From the NCBI GenBank assembly GCA_020465985.1, contig JAANYP010000268.1:370721-434720 (forward strand): a stretch of 64,000 bases of DNA, in the 5' to 3' direction. This DNA is from Centrapalus pauciflorus (taxonomy: Eukaryota > Streptophyta > Magnoliopsida > Asterales > Asteraceae). The notes below the pieces were generated by a model, which saw only the letters and a program-made list of their open reading frames with translations, was not told where the DNA came from and made no database searches. How positions within the stretch are numbered: the first letter of the stretch is position 1; the number at the start of each line of letters is the position of its first letter. Made by a program: the position numbers and the translations under genes. Of this stretch, positions 63,392 to 64,000 are shown piece by piece.

Positions 63392-64000
63392 TGTTAGGCA
63401 CAACAATGCCTCAGTCCCAAAACCCTGTTATACAATCTGAGGGGGGGGAGGGGATGATTATAAACCAAAACCTGTTGATGCATTTGAAGGTTGAAATTTA
63501 AGGGCCTGTTATAGCCCTTATGAAACCTGAAAATGCTTTGCAATATCAGCTAAAGCTGTTCTATATGTTGCATGTGTTGACTGGCAATAGACAGTTTGTC
63601 CAAGCTGCTCTGTTGCTGAACAGGTGGGACATAAACTGTCTACGCTGCTCTACACTGTGCGCAGCTTGGGCATTTTTAAAGTGTCTGTTTGTGAAACCGC
63701 AAACCTGTCTTTTGTGCACAGGTAAACCACTTTATGGAATCTGTTTCCAAAGTATCCTGTATTGTTCTTTGACTACTAAGATCAGTTTACAAAGTCGAAG
63801 AAGACAAGTGGGGACCACAGACCTGCTCAGCCTGCCCAAGTGTTCTGTAACATGAAGACACAACGGTTATTTGGAAAGGGTGACAGACCTTTTTTCTTAT
63901 CTCAAAATATGCCTTTACAAGGAAGAAGAAGAAAGACGCAAATTTGAACCTTCCTAAATTACGTTAAAGGGCAATGCACAGTAGACAAAGTAAAAAGACA
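63392..64000 (+). repeat. Start of a SIRE/Maximus-like 3' LTR, plus orientation
   Basis: TGTTAGGCACAACAATG begins immediately after the purine tract and runs off the window. No gene is seen. Confidence 0.45.

Overview
This is a window of repeat-rich plant nuclear DNA, most likely from a eudicot; the species cannot be named from sequence alone. It is AT-rich, and nearly all of it is transposable elements of plant lineages: Ty3/gypsy Tekay (Del) and Athila, Ty1/copia, a RepHel+RPA Helitron, a hAT-type non-autonomous element, and elements sitting in (TA)n microsatellites. I see no intact host gene, tRNA, rRNA or CRISPR array. The only host-gene material is three tandem fragments of an SRP54 (signal recognition particle GTPase) exon.

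Layout. 1-5945 (+): 3' part of a Tekay element (gag zinc knuckle, pol, 2.4 kb 3' LTR). 5946-18204 (-): Athila family 1 (ORF3, pol, gag, PBS, 5' LTR). 18205 to about 37500 (-): a decayed Helitron with a housekeeping-type promoter, an RPA1-like gene and a Rep/PIF1 helicase gene; it is interrupted by a 2 kb solo Tekay LTR (24189-26253) and a 5.2 kb copia element (26277-31466) whose own 5' LTR carries a hAT-like insertion. About 37630-54245: a rearranged Athila family 2 derivative with two LTR copies around a large inverted duplication of its ORF3 region; a nearly complete Tekay element (40092-49368, TSD cagat) sits in one arm. 54246-54911: 3' internal tail of an Athila/Tat element. 54912 to about 60330: pieces of a third Tekay family with LTRs now in opposite orientations, plus (TA)n-embedded elements. 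About 60331-64000: remnants of a SIRE/Maximus-like copia element.

The nesting gives an order of events. The Helitron is cut by Athila family 1 inside the PIF1 coding region. The left Tekay is fused to the Athila 3' region, presumably by insertion. The solo LTR, the copia element, the hAT-like element and the Tekay at 40 kb each have a matching target-site duplication. All coding regions carry stops or frameshifts.

Most interesting observations. (1) Two different Athila families each have a second promoter-like module between pol or LTR and ORF3: a CpG-rich palindromic array next to a TATA box, then a CT-rich leader, a T-rich intron-like stretch and a splice acceptor 3-6 nt before the ORF3 ATG. 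The array word is family-specific and is shared with that family's LTR promoter. (2) Three Tekay elements have a 7-bp-stem hairpin at the pol stop codon, with one compensatory base-pair change. (3) Intron-flanked SRP54 exon fragments lie in tandem, antisense, inside the Helitron RPA gene. (4) A (TA)n-targeting element has its empty site preserved in the other arm of the inverted duplication.
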